A stretch of DNA of 64,000 bases. It comes from Undibacterium_A arcticum (lineage in GTDB: Bacteria > Pseudomonadota > Gammaproteobacteria > Burkholderiales > Burkholderiaceae_D). Location: the NCBI RefSeq assembly GCF_042660705.1, contig NZ_JBHSUQ010000001.1. One strand, 5' to 3'. Shown piece after piece: positions 38,760 to 48,464 of this stretch (its first letter is position 1; each line of letters begins with the position of its first letter). A program made the position numbers and the translations under genes. The notes beneath the pieces were generated by a model that saw only the letters and a list, made by a program, of their open reading frames with translations, ran no database searches and was not told the origin of the DNA.

Positions 38760-41448
38760 ATGAACCCCAGCCTTGAAATCAGCGATAGCGGCGACGGCAG
38801 CAGCGGCGACATGGCGGTGTTCGACGACCGTTATGAGGCACTCGTGCAACAGCTGCCGGACGCCCTGTACGTGCTGCAGGATGGGTGTTTCGTGTTCATC
38901 AACCCGGCCGGCGTGAAACTTTTTCGCGCCCGGCATAGCGACCAATTGCTGGGTTCACGGCAATCCGATTTCCTGCATCCCGATTTTCAGCCTGCAGTGC
39001 AGTCTGGAGTGCTGCAGATGTTCAAGAGCAGCCAGACAGTACCGCTGATGGAGCAGCGCTACGTCTGTTGCGATGGCAGCCTGATTGATGTTGAGGTTTG
39101 TTCCACGCCGTTCCTGTACGAAGGCATGGCCGCAATTCAGGTGATCGCGCGCGATGTGACGGTGCAAAAAACTGTCGGCGCGGCGTTGCGCGAGAGCGAA
39201 GACCGTCATCGCCAGCTGGCGCACAAGGCGAACCAGGCCAAGGAATCGCTGCAATACGAGAAAAAAATCCTCGAAATGATTGCGCTCGACCGGCCGCTGC
39301 CCGCCATCCTGAACGAGGTTTGCTGGTGGGTCGAAAAAGTGCTGTCGGGTCATCCGCGTTGCTCCATCATATTGCTCGATCCCGATGGCGTCCATGTTCG
39401 GGTCGGCGCCGCGCCGTCCTTGCCCGTCGCGTACCACCATGCGATTCACGGGTTGCCGATCGGTCCGGCGGCCGGTTCCTGCGGCACCGCAATCTATCGC
39501 AACGAACAGATCATCGTGGCCGATATCGCGCGCGATTCGCGCTGGGGCGCCTATCGCGCGGCGGCGCTGCCGCACGGCTTGCGTGCGTGCTGGTCGACCC
39601 CGATTACGGTCGCGTCTGGCGCCGTGCTGGGCGCGTTCGGCGTGTATTACGGCGAACCGGCCACACCGAGCGCCGAGGATCAGGCCTTCATCTGGGCCAT
39701 CACCCACCTGGTCGGGGTGGCGATCCACAAGCATCGAGTCGAACGCAGCCTTGAAGAGAGCGAAGAGCGCTACCGCGCGATGGTGGTCGCCATGGCCGAG
39801 GGCATCATGGTGCAGGCGCGTGATGGCACCATTCTTACCTGTAACCCGAGCGCGGAAAGGATCCTGCGCACCGGCCCGAACCAGCTTGCAGGGCAGATCC
39901 GCGGCAATTATTGCAAGCGGGTGCTGAACGAAGATGGCATGGAAATTCCGAGCAGCCAGCTGCCATCCGAAATAGTGTTGCGCACCGGCCAGCCTCTGGT
40001 CGATCTGGTGATCGGCATGGAAGTGGCCGATGGCGACATAGTCTGGATGTCGGAAAATATCTTGCCGATCCGCCGCCCCGGCGAGTCCGAGGTGAGCTCG
40101 GTGCTGATCTCTTTTACCGACATCAGCGCGGTGAAGGAGGCGCAGCAACGCCTGCTGTTTTCCGCCAATCATGATGCGCTGACCGGTCTGCCGAACCGGT
40201 CGTGCCTGGCTGAACGGCTGGCCAGTTCGCTGCCCAAGATCCGGCGCAACGACTTGCGCGCCGCCATCCTTTTTCTGGATCTCGACCGTTTCAAGAACGT
40301 CAACGACACCATCGGCCACGAGGCCGGTGACCGTCTGCTGCAGACCGTGGCGGTACGGCTGGCGTCCTGCATTCGCGAGGCGGACATGCTGGCGCGGCTG
40401 GGTGGCGACGAGTTCGTCATTCTGGTCGAAAATTTCGATGACGCGTCCTATCTGTCGACGCTGGCCGAGCGGATCGTGCAGGTCATTTCAGAGCCTTTCC
40501 ATCTGGAGGGCAACGATTATTATCTGGGCGTGTCGATCGGCGTCAGCATTTTTCCAGACGATGGCGACGACGGGCCAACGCTGTTGCGCAGCGCCGATTC
40601 TGCGATGTATTTCGCCAAGGAGCGTGGCCGCAACCAGCACCAGTTTTACACCTCGGAACTGAGTGCACGGGCGCAACGACGCTACGCGATCGAAAAGAAC
40701 CTGCGGCGAGCGTTGCTGCAAAACGAATTCTTCTTGTTGTACCAGCCCAAGATCGCTCTGCGCAGCGGGCGCATCGTCGGCGTCGAAGCGCTGGTGCGCT
40801 GGCAAAGCGCCGACCATGGCGTGATCGAGCCGAACGATTTCATCCCGATCGCCGAGGATACCGGCCTGATCGTGCCGATTGGCCAATGGGTGCTGGAACA
40901 GGCCTGCCGTCAGGCCGCGCAATGGCAGCAATTGATGCCCGATTTGCGGATGGCCGTCAATTTTTCGCCGCGGCAATTCCAGGACGACACTCTGGTCAAG
41001 CAGATCGGCGCCACGTTGCAAAGCACCGCTTTGGCGCCGGACGCGCTGGTGGTGGAAATTACCGAAAGCCTGCTGATGGGTGACAGCACCAAGCTGACGC
41101 CGGTATTTGAGGCGCTGTTGGCGCTCGGGGTCGGGATATCGATTGACGATTTCGGCACCGGTTATTCGTCGCTTTCCTATTTGCAGCGCTTCCCGATCGA
41201 CAATATCAAGATCGACCGTTCATTTATCGACGGTATCCCGGGCAATCGCGACTCAGTTGCATTAACGCAGGCCATCATTGCGATGGCACACGCGCTCGAG
41301 ATGAGCGTCACCGCCGAAGGGGTCGAGTTGGAAAGCCAGATGCGTTTCCTGAAGGACGCCGGTTGTGACGAGATGCAGGGTTTATTTCAGTAGGCCGATC
41401 AGCGCAGAAGCCTTCGAATCGCTGCTGCGCCAGACCAAGGCGCGTTGA
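38760..41448 (+). CDS. PAS-GAF-PAS-GGDEF-EAL cyclic-di-GMP signalling protein
   Basis: Multi-domain c-di-GMP enzyme of about 895 residues. In order: PAS (residues ~20-140), GAF (~180-330, SCGTAIYRNEQIIVADIARD), second PAS (~345-460), GGDEF (~470-640) with an intact GGDEF motif and the READ inhibitory site five residues before it, and EAL (~650-890) with EALVRW, DDFGTGYSSLSYL and TAEGVE. Both domains look catalytically competent, so either synthesis or hydrolysis could dominate. No transmembrane segment, so cytosolic. The frame slips near 41385: TAG is met at 41391, while the next frame gives FSRPISAEAFESLLRQTKAR ending at 41448, the normal EAL tail. Confidence 0.88.
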
Positions 41449-41626
41449 TTTTTGCGCAAAGACATCCGCTTGTCACATTGCGCGACTATGATTGCCTTAT
41501 CTATCGCACTGACGGCAGATCCTCGCGCGATTGCGGCCTGACATCGTTTGCTGCACGCAGCATGTCTCACGATGCATCCCCGTGACGCCGGCGGTCCGCA
41601 ACGCGCAGTGACAATGAAAGGATGGC

Positions 41627-43081
41627 ATGTTCGCAGCAGTAGATCTGGGCTCCAATAGCTTTCGCATGCATATTGGGAAGCACGATGACGAGGCGATCCG
41701 GGTGGTCAAAAGCGCGCGCGATCCGATACGGCTGGCCGCCGGACTCGACAACAAGGGCGCGTTGACGACCACCGCGATGCAGGCTGCGCTCGCGTCGCTG
41801 GTGCGTTTCAACGCCATTCTGAGCGCCTATCCGCTCGATGCGGTCAGAGTGGTCGCGACCAATACGATGCGCATCGCCAACAATGCGTCGGAATTTTTGC
41901 CGGCGGCAGAAAAGGCAATCGGCTATCCGATTGAAATCATCTCGGGCGAAGAAGAGGGGCGCCTGATCTACATGGGCGTTGCCAATTCGCTGGCGCTGCC
42001 AGGCGAACGGCGACTGGTGATGGACATCGGCGGCGGCTCGACCGAGCTGATCCTCGGCCGCGGTCAGGAAATCGAACGGGTCGAGTCGTTTTCGATCGGC
42101 ACCGTCAAGCAGAGCTTGTCGTTCTTTCCCGGCGGCCGGATCGACGGCGCCGCATTCGATGCGGCGATCCTGTCGGCGCGCAGCCATTTCGAGGACGCGG
42201 CACCGCCGTATCATCCGCAGCACTGGAAAAACGCCTACGGTTCGTCCGGCACGATCCGTGCCATCTCCGATGCGATCGCCAAAAACGGGCTCGGCAAAGA
42301 CCTATCCTACAAGAGCCTCGTTGCGCTGAAGCAGCACTTTGTGGAAGCGGGCCACGTCAACCGCATCGATCTGGCCGGGCTGCGTCCCGAACGAGCGTCG
42401 ACCGTGGTCGGCGGACTGGCCATCCTGATCGCCCTGATCAAGGAACTCGGCATCGAAGTAATGACGCCGGTTGAGGCGGGTTTACGCATGGGCGTGTTGT
42501 GGGATCTGCACTTGCGGGCCACGAAGCGCGACCGGCGCGAGCAATCGGTGCGCGCCTTCCTGCAGCGGTTTCATGCCGACGAGACACGTGCCAACCGGGT
42601 CGCAGAAGACGCGACTGCGTTGTATGGTCAACTCAAACCGGCTGCCGATGCGCATGGTCGGCCGTTGTACTGGAGTGCGCTGTTGCACGAGGTCGGCACG
42701 GTCGTGTCGCCGACCGACTTTCACAAGCATGGCGCCTATCTGATCGAGAACGCCGATCTGCCCGGATTCACCACGCGGGAGCAGCGCGTAATGAGCAAAC
42801 TGATCCTGAGCCAGAAAGGGAATCTGCGCAAGGTCGCCGAGTTGCTGTCAGAGCCCGATTTTGCGAAAGCAGTGCTGGCGCTGCGGCTGGCGACGATGTT
42901 CATGCATTCGCGGATCGAGGTCGATCTGTCCGAGTTGCGCATCCGGATGAAGAACAAGATCGAACTGGACATCCGCAAAGACTGGGTGGCCGAGCACCCG
43001 ACACTGTCCTACTGGATCGAAAAAGAGCGCGAGTGGTGGGATGAAGTTGGCGTCAATTTCAGCATCAGGACGCAAAACTGA
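41627..43081 (+). CDS. ppx: Exopolyphosphatase (Ppx/GppA family)
   Basis: Ppx/GppA phosphatase, 484 residues, cleaving terminal phosphate from polyphosphate (or pppGpp). The ASKHA-fold motifs are visible: AVDLGSNSFRMHI at residue 4, TNTMRIANN, the SGEEEGRLIY segment and DIGGGSTELILG. The C-terminal HD-like region (LLHEVGTVVSPTDFHKHGAYL) supports a full-length Ppx. It opens the phosphate/polyphosphate region and lies upstream of the CYTH-CHAD gene, with ppk about 9.5 kb away. An AAAGGA precedes the ATG. No Pho box was seen upstream. Confidence 0.92.
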   Translation: MFAAVDLGSNSFRMHIGKHDDEAIRVVKSARDPIRLAAGLDNKGALTTTAMQAALASLVRFNAILSAYPLDAVRVVATNTMRIANNASEFLPAAEKAIGYPIEIISGEEEGRLIYMGVANSLALPGERRLVMDIGGGSTELILGRGQEIERVESFSIGTVKQSLSFFPGGRIDGAAFDAAILSARSHFEDAAPPYHPQHWKNAYGSSGTIRAISDAIAKNGLGKDLSYKSLVALKQHFVEAGHVNRIDLAGLRPERASTVVGGLAILIALIKELGIEVMTPVEAGLRMGVLWDLHLRATKRDRREQSVRAFLQRFHADETRANRVAEDATALYGQLKPAADAHGRPLYWSALLHEVGTVVSPTDFHKHGAYLIENADLPGFTTREQRVMSKLILSQKGNLRKVAELLSEPDFAKAVLALRLATMFMHSRIEVDLSELRIRMKNKIELDIRKDWVAEHPTLSYWIEKEREWWDEVGVNFSIRTQN

Positions 43082-43136
43082 CGGCATTGTGACCGCACCA
43101 TCAACACGGCGACCTGCGTTAGAAAATGCTGCTGTG

Positions 43137-43562
43137 TTTGACTAAAAATGACGAACGGCAAGCTCAGCGTTACATCGGCGACCACTGCAACGGCTTGCCC
43201 TTGGCGTCGGCGACCTTGGTCATCTCCTTGAAAATCCTGGCCTGCACCTTATCCGGCAAGCGCACGAAGTCCATGCCCGTCCCCGGATGATCGCCTTGCA
43301 TGAAGCCCCAGCAAAATAATTTCATCGCGGCGATCGTCCTTTCCGGGTGTTGTGTGGCCTGGGGAATGATGACGAAGAGCTGATCTCGCCGGCAAAAATA
43401 TCGGCCAGAATTTCTCCGCTCAGCATTAGCCGGCCTTGATGCCCGGGACGTTAATTACCGGCACCACTCCCGAAATTGCACTCGGGAAATTGATCAGTTT
43501 TTCCTTTTTCAGTTCTTCCGCCGACATCGCCACGTCGCTGGCCCCGAAGTCGACCGTAACTT
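43137..43562 (-). pseudogene. pstS relic with internal deletion
   Basis: Partial copy of the pstS paralogue at 47101-48147. The stretch 43137-43377 matches the 3' end of that gene and even ~30 bp beyond its stop (ACTAAAAATGACGAACGGCA); 43388-43562 matches its middle part. About 450 bp between them are missing. High similarity, including non-coding bases, indicates a fairly recent duplication followed by deletion. Confidence 0.8.
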
Positions 43563-43606
43563 AACGGCATTGGAAGTTGGCCCAAGTTCGCCCTGTCAGT
43601 CAGGGC

Positions 43607-45193
43607 TCAGGCGACCCTTCTTCCGCATCGGCGTGAACGCCACAAGCTCAGATCCATGGTCTTGTCCCATTTGCAATTCATCTGCGCGAACTGCTGCCAG
43701 AGCTTGCCGAGTTTGCGAACGTCCCGTTCGGTGCTAACCGAGAGATAACCTCGAACGAAACCAGCGCTGTATGCCACGTCGGGGTGGCTGTGCGCAAGAT
43801 GCCGCAACAATCCCTGTGCAACCGCGGCGTCATTGAGCCAGCCCAGCGCGTCCTGCAGGGTGGTCAGCGCCTCGACAAAGGGGCGTGCCCACTTGGCCGG
43901 ATACAGCGACTGGAAGAACTCAGTGGCGTACCGAACTTTCTTGGCCGCAATGCGCACCCGATGGCGCACCTGCGGTGTTCCGTCCCGGAGCCGTTTGCCA
44001 CGCTTCTTCAATTTGCCGTGGCACAGCGTGAGCGTCTGCGCGGCGAACTCTGCGAGCGGTGCCGCCAGCGCGCGCTCAGGGTCTGCCAGCAGATCGCGCC
44101 AGCGCGTCCCTTGGGTCCAGCCACCAAGGGAGAGCAGGAGATGGGCATACCGCACCGAGCCCACGGCCGCGGCCGCCTGTTGCCGGTTCTCCTGGGCCAC
44201 CGCGAGCGCTGCCTGCTGCAGCTGTGACAAATCCGGTTCGTCGGGACAGGCGCTGGCCACTACCGTCAGTGTGCTGCCGGCAAATACTTCCCAGTCGCGT
44301 GCTGCGCCCAACTCGGTTGCCAGCCAATTGAGCTCTGCCTGCAATGCGGCAGGGCAAGGCGCGACTTGGGCGAACAGCCCGAGTGCCGAGCGCAGCCGAC
44401 GCAAGCCTACTCGCATCTGGTGCACACTTTCCGGGTCGCTTCCTTGCGCGACTCCGGTCTCGTTGCCCTGGACTTGCGTCAGGCAGTTGCCGACGATGAT
44501 CTGAAATCCTTGCTCTACCGTTAATTTCGAGGAAAGTTCGAGGCGCGCGGCCTTGACCACCGCCGGCGGCTGCGGCGCGTACAGTGCATAGCCGCGCTCC
44601 GCCTTGCTGATGTTGCCGACGCGCAGCGGCACCGCATTTTGTAGTTGCAAGGCGAGGTCGAATAGCTCACCGGGATCTCCGGACTTGAGTTCCAGTTCGA
44701 CCTCACTGATCGGCACCCGGGTCGCGCCGTGCTGCACTTCCCCTTGGTCGAGCGCCAGTTCGACCTCGGCCCCGCGCGCCAACCGCAATAGCCAAACCGT
44801 GCGCCGGAACTTGGTGGTGAAGATCGGGACCAGCCGGTCGGTTAGCGCCGGGGTCGCCAATATCTTGGCCCAGCCTGTGCCGTGGCCGACCAAATCGCTC
44901 AACACAGCCAAGTCGGGGTGCGCTCCGTTCACGTGGGATTCCCACTCCTGGCGCTGGTGTAACCCCGCCGCAACCTGCCCGCCGCCTTTCAGGGTCTGAA
45001 TCCAGTCGCGGTTCACCTGGCGCACCCGCAATGCAGCATCGTGCCGCCTGAAATGGAGGTCCGGCGTGTCGAAGTAAATGCTGGAGAGCTGTTGCACGCG
45101 CGGCTTGGCGATCGCATGCTGCTTCAGTAGCGGGTGCCGGCGAAAGGCCGCAACGTCGGCTGGGTCGAGCAACAGCTTCAATTCGATTTCCAT
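43607..45193 (-). CDS. CYTH-CHAD protein (inorganic triphosphatase / polyphosphate-associated)
   Basis: Two-domain protein of 528 residues. The N-terminal CYTH domain starts with its EIELK signature (residues 2-6) and continues with charged beta strands of the triphosphate tunnel, such as DAALRVRQVNRDWIQTLKGG and ISEVELELKSG. The C-terminal CHAD domain carries conserved helices (VHQMRVGLRRLRSAL and RHRVRIAAKKVRYATEFF) rich in Arg/Lys/His. CYTH enzymes hydrolyse tripolyphosphate and CHAD domains bind polyphosphate granules (known). Neighbours ppx and ppk support a role in polyphosphate metabolism. Start at MEIELK; the longer frame to 45256 runs into the promoter. Divergent from the RHH-like gene at 45361. 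Confidence 0.9.
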   Translation of the reverse strand: MEIELKLLLDPADVAAFRRHPLLKQHAIAKPRVQQLSSIYFDTPDLHFRRHDAALRVRQVNRDWIQTLKGGGQVAAGLHQRQEWESHVNGAHPDLAVLSDLVGHGTGWAKILATPALTDRLVPIFTTKFRRTVWLLRLARGAEVELALDQGEVQHGATRVPISEVELELKSGDPGELFDLALQLQNAVPLRVGNISKAERGYALYAPQPPAVVKAARLELSSKLTVEQGFQIIVGNCLTQVQGNETGVAQGSDPESVHQMRVGLRRLRSALGLFAQVAPCPAALQAELNWLATELGAARDWEVFAGSTLTVVASACPDEPDLSQLQQAALAVAQENRQQAAAAVGSVRYAHLLLSLGGWTQGTRWRDLLADPERALAAPLAEFAAQTLTLCHGKLKKRGKRLRDGTPQVRHRVRIAAKKVRYATEFFQSLYPAKWARPFVEALTTLQDALGWLNDAAVAQGLLRHLAHSHPDVAYSAGFVRGYLSVSTERDVRKLGKLWQQFAQMNCKWDKTMDLSLWRSRRCGRRVA

Positions 45194-45277
45194 GATCACC
45201 CACACCGGAAATTTTGTTCGCGGAACCAAGCCGGCCAGGGCAGCTGTTTGTACCAAAGGACTGAAATGGTATATGGT

Positions 45278-45299
45278 ATAAACAGTATATTCTGTTTAT
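45278..45299. promoter_or_regulatory. Palindromic operator-like site, copy 1
   Basis: Perfect inverted repeat ATAAACAG - TATATT - CTGTTTAT in the divergent promoter region between the CYTH-CHAD gene and the first RHH-like gene. The same 22-bp layout, with 18 of 22 bases identical, lies upstream of the paralogue at 48465. Likely a binding site for the RHH-like proteins themselves or a shared regulator (inference). Confidence 0.55.
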
Positions 45300-45360
45300 T
45301 GCGGCGTGCCGTTTATCGCATCACGTCGATTTTGATTTTTTGTCAGATAGGGAGTTTGTC

Positions 45361-45816
45361 ATGCCTGCAGCGACACCTAAAACCACCCGCGCCGCGCCCG
45401 TAACGCATTCGAAGAAGTCAGTAGCAGCCAAGGCGCCGGTGGCAGCCAAGCCGCAAAAGCCCGCCAAGGCCACGGCGATAGCGCCAAGCCCGACGCTGAA
45501 GCGAGACGCCATTGATGCCGCATCGGCCAAGTCCATTGCACCAGGCGTGGAAATACCCGCGAAGAAAGCCAAGGTCATTCGCGACAGCTTCACCATGCCC
45601 GAGGTGGACTACCGCAAGCTCGCCGAACTCAAGAGCAGATGCCTGGCCGCCGGAGTGAGCGTGAAGAAGAGCGAGCTGCTGCGGATCGGCCTGCATTTGC
45701 TGGCAGCGCTGCCGATAGCACGATTGACGGCGGCGGCAACTGCGCTGGAGAGCGTAACCGGCCGCCATGCAGTGGAGAAAGCGGCAAAAAACGATAAGCT
45801 CGCCAAGGGGCACTGA
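45361..45816 (+). CDS. Lys/Ala/Pro-rich protein with ribbon-helix-helix-like C-terminus, paralogue 1
   Basis: 151 residues in two parts. Residues 1-75 are a low-complexity Lys/Ala/Pro tail like that of histone H1-type bacterial proteins (AAKAPVAAKPQKPAKATA). Residues 76-125 form a compact unit, RDSFTMPEVDYRKLAELK, then GVSVKKSELLRIGLHLLAAL, whose strand, helix and (K)KSELLR-helix pattern resembles ribbon-helix-helix DNA-binding domains. That assignment is inference; no family name is recognised. The paralogue at 48465 shares only this C-terminal unit plus the tail composition. A GGGAG site precedes the ATG at 45361. An operator-like palindrome lies 61 bp upstream. Confidence 0.7.
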   Translation: MPAATPKTTRAAPVTHSKKSVAAKAPVAAKPQKPAKATAIAPSPTLKRDAIDAASAKSIAPGVEIPAKKAKVIRDSFTMPEVDYRKLAELKSRCLAAGVSVKKSELLRIGLHLLAALPIARLTAAATALESVTGRHAVEKAAKNDKLAKGH

Positions 45817-45823
45817 GTCAGCA

Positions 45824-46051
45824 TCAGGCCAGCGCGGCGAGCAGCTTGCTCTGGGCAAAATAAGCGCGGCCGCGGTGGCGCCGACGCCGGTAGCTGCCGT
45901 CGGAGTCCATTTCCCGCGCGTCCTTGTTGTCCTTCAAATAGGATTGCAGACCCTCCAGAATGACGCGCCTCTTCAGACTCCGGTCCAGCACGGGGAAGCA
46001 TACCTCGATGCGACGGAAGAAGTTGCGGTCCATCCAATCGGTGGGCGACAT
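45824..46051 (-). pseudogene. Polyphosphate kinase C-terminal relic
   Basis: Reads DWMDRNFFRRIEVCFPVLD and GLQSYLKDNKDAREMDSDG, matching the C-terminus of the ppk at 52520 (DWMNRNLFRRIEVAFPVLDK, GLDPYLKDNSNAWELEPDG) but diverged and with no upstream part. It is the remnant of a second PPK1 gene lying next to the CYTH-CHAD gene. Confidence 0.78.
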
Positions 46052-46194
46052 TACGCAGCGTACCTGATGACCTGGCGCTGGAAGTTCCAGCTCTTGCCGT
46101 CTATAAAGAAAGAGCGCCCGACCTAAGCGGTGCCGCCTAGGCCTGCAGTGAACACTATTCGCGCGACGTCACGGCTCAACCTTTGCTGCACATC

Positions 46195-47044
46195 ATGAAA
46201 CTTATCACCTGGAACATCCAATGGGGGTGCGGCGCTGATGGCCGCGTGGACCTCGATCGAATCGTTGCCCATGCTCGCCAACTCGGGGATTTCGATGTGC
46301 TGTGCCTGCAGGAAGTGTCTGCCGCTTATCCCGAGTTGGCCGGCTGCGACGGCAGCGATCAATTCCAGGGCCTTACCGCTCGCCTGCCCGGGTATACCGC
46401 TGTCGCCGGCGTGGCCACGGACACTCCCCACTCCTCGGGTGGACGACGCAGCTTCGGCAACATGATCTTTTCGCGCTTGCCGGTCCTGCAGGTGTTCCGT
46501 CACCTACTGCCGTGGCCAGCCGAGCCCGGGGTCTTGAGCATGCAGCGGCTCGCGCTCGAAGCGACGCTCGAAACGCCGCTGGGACTGGTGCGGGTGACCA
46601 CGACCCATCTCGAATATTATTCCGCGCTGCAGCGGGCGGCCCAAGTGGAGCGGTTACGCGAGTTACATCGGGAAGCCGTTGCCCAAGCGCACACTGCACG
46701 TCCCGGCGACGCGTCCGATGGTGCTTTGCAGCCTGCAGCGCGCTGCGGCAGCGATCCTGACCGGCGACTGCAACTTCTGCCCAGAAGCGTTGGAACGAAC
46801 GCGCTTGTGCGCTCCGATAGACGAAGCGACGCCACCATATTGTGACGCATGGGAAATCGTCCATCCCGGTCAGCCGCATGTGCCAACGGTCGGCCTGTAT
46901 GACAAGGTGCAATGGCCCGGGCCACCGTTCACCTTCGACTTCGTGTTCGTCAGCGAGGATTTGGCACCCCGCGTGCGGGATTTACAGGTAGATTGCGCCA
47001 GCGATGCATCCGACCACCAACCCGTGTTGCTTGAACTGGGCTGA
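46195..47044 (+). CDS. Endonuclease/exonuclease/phosphatase family protein, frameshifted
   Basis: Metal-dependent hydrolase of the EEP fold (DNase I / sphingomyelinase / phosphoesterase superfamily), about 283 residues. Motifs: LITWNIQWGCG at the start, DVLCLQEV with the metal-binding Glu, TTHLEYYS, ILTGDCNFCPEA (normally GDFN) and SDHQPVLLEL at the end with the catalytic Asp-His. The frame breaks near 46685-46740, after RELHREAVAQA; the remainder continues to 47044. Whether it acts on DNA or a phosphate ester cannot be told. It is convergent with the second pstS gene. Confidence 0.78.
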
Positions 47045-47100
47045 ATCGGCGGTCAAATCCACCCGCGTTTTACTAAAAATGACGAACGGCAAACTCAGCG

Positions 47101-48147
47101 TTACATCGGCGACCACTGCAGCGGCTTGCCTTTGGCGTCGGTGACCTCGGTCATCTCCTTGAAAATCCTGGCCTGCACCTTATCCGGCAAGCGCACGAAG
47201 TCCATGCCCGCCACCAGATGGTCGCCCTGCATGAAGCCCCAGCAAAAAAATTTCATCGCGGCGATGGTGCTTTCCGGATGTTGTGCGGTCCGTGGGATGA
47301 TGATGAAGGTACCCATCGTGATCGGCCAGCTATTCGCGCCCGCCTTGTCGGTCAGCATTTCTTCGAAGGCGGCTTTTTTCAGCCAGTCGCTATTGTTCAG
47401 TGCTGCGGAAAATGATGCGGCAGTCGGCGCCACAAATTTGCCGTCACGGTTCTTCACCTGCACATAGTTCAGACGTTCCTGCACGGCATAGTTATAGTCG
47501 ACGTAGCCGATCGCGCCGCTGGTTTGCTTGACCGCCGTCACGATGCCGGAACTGCCCTTGGCCGGCAGCGCGTGTTCGTGCCATTGGATGGTGAAGTTTT
47601 TGCCGAATTTTTCTTTCCAGCTCGGGCTGATCTTGCTCAGATAGTCGGTGAAGTTATACGTGGTACCCGATCCGTCCTGCCGCACCACGGTCACGATGGC
47701 AGTCTTGGGCAGCGCCAAGCCGCGGTTAAGCGCGGCAATCGCCGGGTCATTCCAGTAGCTGATCTTGCCGGCAAAAATATCGGCCAGAATTTCTCCGCTC
47801 AGCATTAGCTCGCCGGCCTTGATGCCGGGGACGTTAATTACCGGCACCACACCCGAAATTGCACTCGGAAAATTGATCAGTTTTTCTTTTTTCAGTTCTT
47901 CCGCCGACATCGCGACATCGCTGGCGCCGAAATCGACCGCTTGCGCCTTGATCTGCTTGATGCCGCCGGACGAGCCGATCGGCTGGTAGTTGAGCCTGAC
48001 GCCGCTGCTCTGGCTGTAGACCTCAGCCCATTTAGTATAGATTGGCTTGGCGGCAGAAGAGCCGGCGCCGGTAATTTCAGCGGCGCCAACGCCGACCGAC
48101 ATCGCCAGAATGAACAGGGTAGAAAGGATGATTCGGGTGTTGAGCAT
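47101..48147 (-). CDS. Phosphate-binding periplasmic protein PstS, paralogue
   Basis: Substrate-binding protein of the Pst phosphate ABC transporter type, 348 residues, clearly related to the pstS at 54802 but diverged (for example AEITGAGSSAAKPIYTKWAE against ADMTGAGATFPYPIYAKWAE). A signal peptide is evident (cleavage near GVGAAEI). Phosphate-contact segments are GAGSSAAKPIY, GASDVAMSAEE and RQDGSGTTYNF. An AGGAGG-type site precedes the ATG. There is no linked permease, so it may deliver to the PstCAB encoded 8 kb away or act as a regulator-coupled binding protein. No convincing Pho box was seen upstream. Part of it is duplicated at 43137-43562. Confidence 0.88.
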   Translation of the reverse strand: MLNTRIILSTLFILAMSVGVGAAEITGAGSSAAKPIYTKWAEVYSQSSGVRLNYQPIGSSGGIKQIKAQAVDFGASDVAMSAEELKKEKLINFPSAISGVVPVINVPGIKAGELMLSGEILADIFAGKISYWNDPAIAALNRGLALPKTAIVTVVRQDGSGTTYNFTDYLSKISPSWKEKFGKNFTIQWHEHALPAKGSSGIVTAVKQTSGAIGYVDYNYAVQERLNYVQVKNRDGKFVAPTAASFSAALNNSDWLKKAAFEEMLTDKAGANSWPITMGTFIIIPRTAQHPESTIAAMKFFCWGFMQGDHLVAGMDFVRLPDKVQARIFKEMTEVTDAKGKPLQWSPM

Positions 48148-48417
48148 AGGAGGCTTTCGCGGTTGACGGGCACGATGGCAGCGCCGGTTTCATCGATGCA
48201 TTCGCTGCCAAACTGCGTGGCGATGCGTTGCAATAAATTTGCCGCGATTTTCTCTTTAAATTGTGACGAGATTATGAATTGGGCGGAAATGTGGCGAGAA
48301 TTGAAGCAGAAGGGGGCGGTAAACCCAAGAAATCCTTGAAATTTGCCTGTTTCAATGCAAAAAATTAATGAATTGTCATCGATTGGCGATGCCGCGCGAT
48401 ATTGTTTGCAACGACAA

Positions 48418-48439
48418 ATAAATTGTATATATTGTTTAT
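48418..48439. promoter_or_regulatory. Palindromic operator-like site, copy 2
   Basis: ATAAATTG - TATATA - TTGTTTAT, matching 18 of 22 positions of the site at 45278-45299 with identical spacing. It ends 25 bp before the GTG of the second RHH-like gene and overlaps where the promoter -10 region should be, which would suit a repressor site. Confidence 0.5.
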
Positions 48440-48464
48440 ACCATTTAAAAACGAGGAATAAAAC

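Noticed and set aside
48148..48300. Possible Pho box before the second pstS gene
   Set aside because: Only one CGTCAC half-site is visible on the minus strand and no second unit lies 11 bp away.
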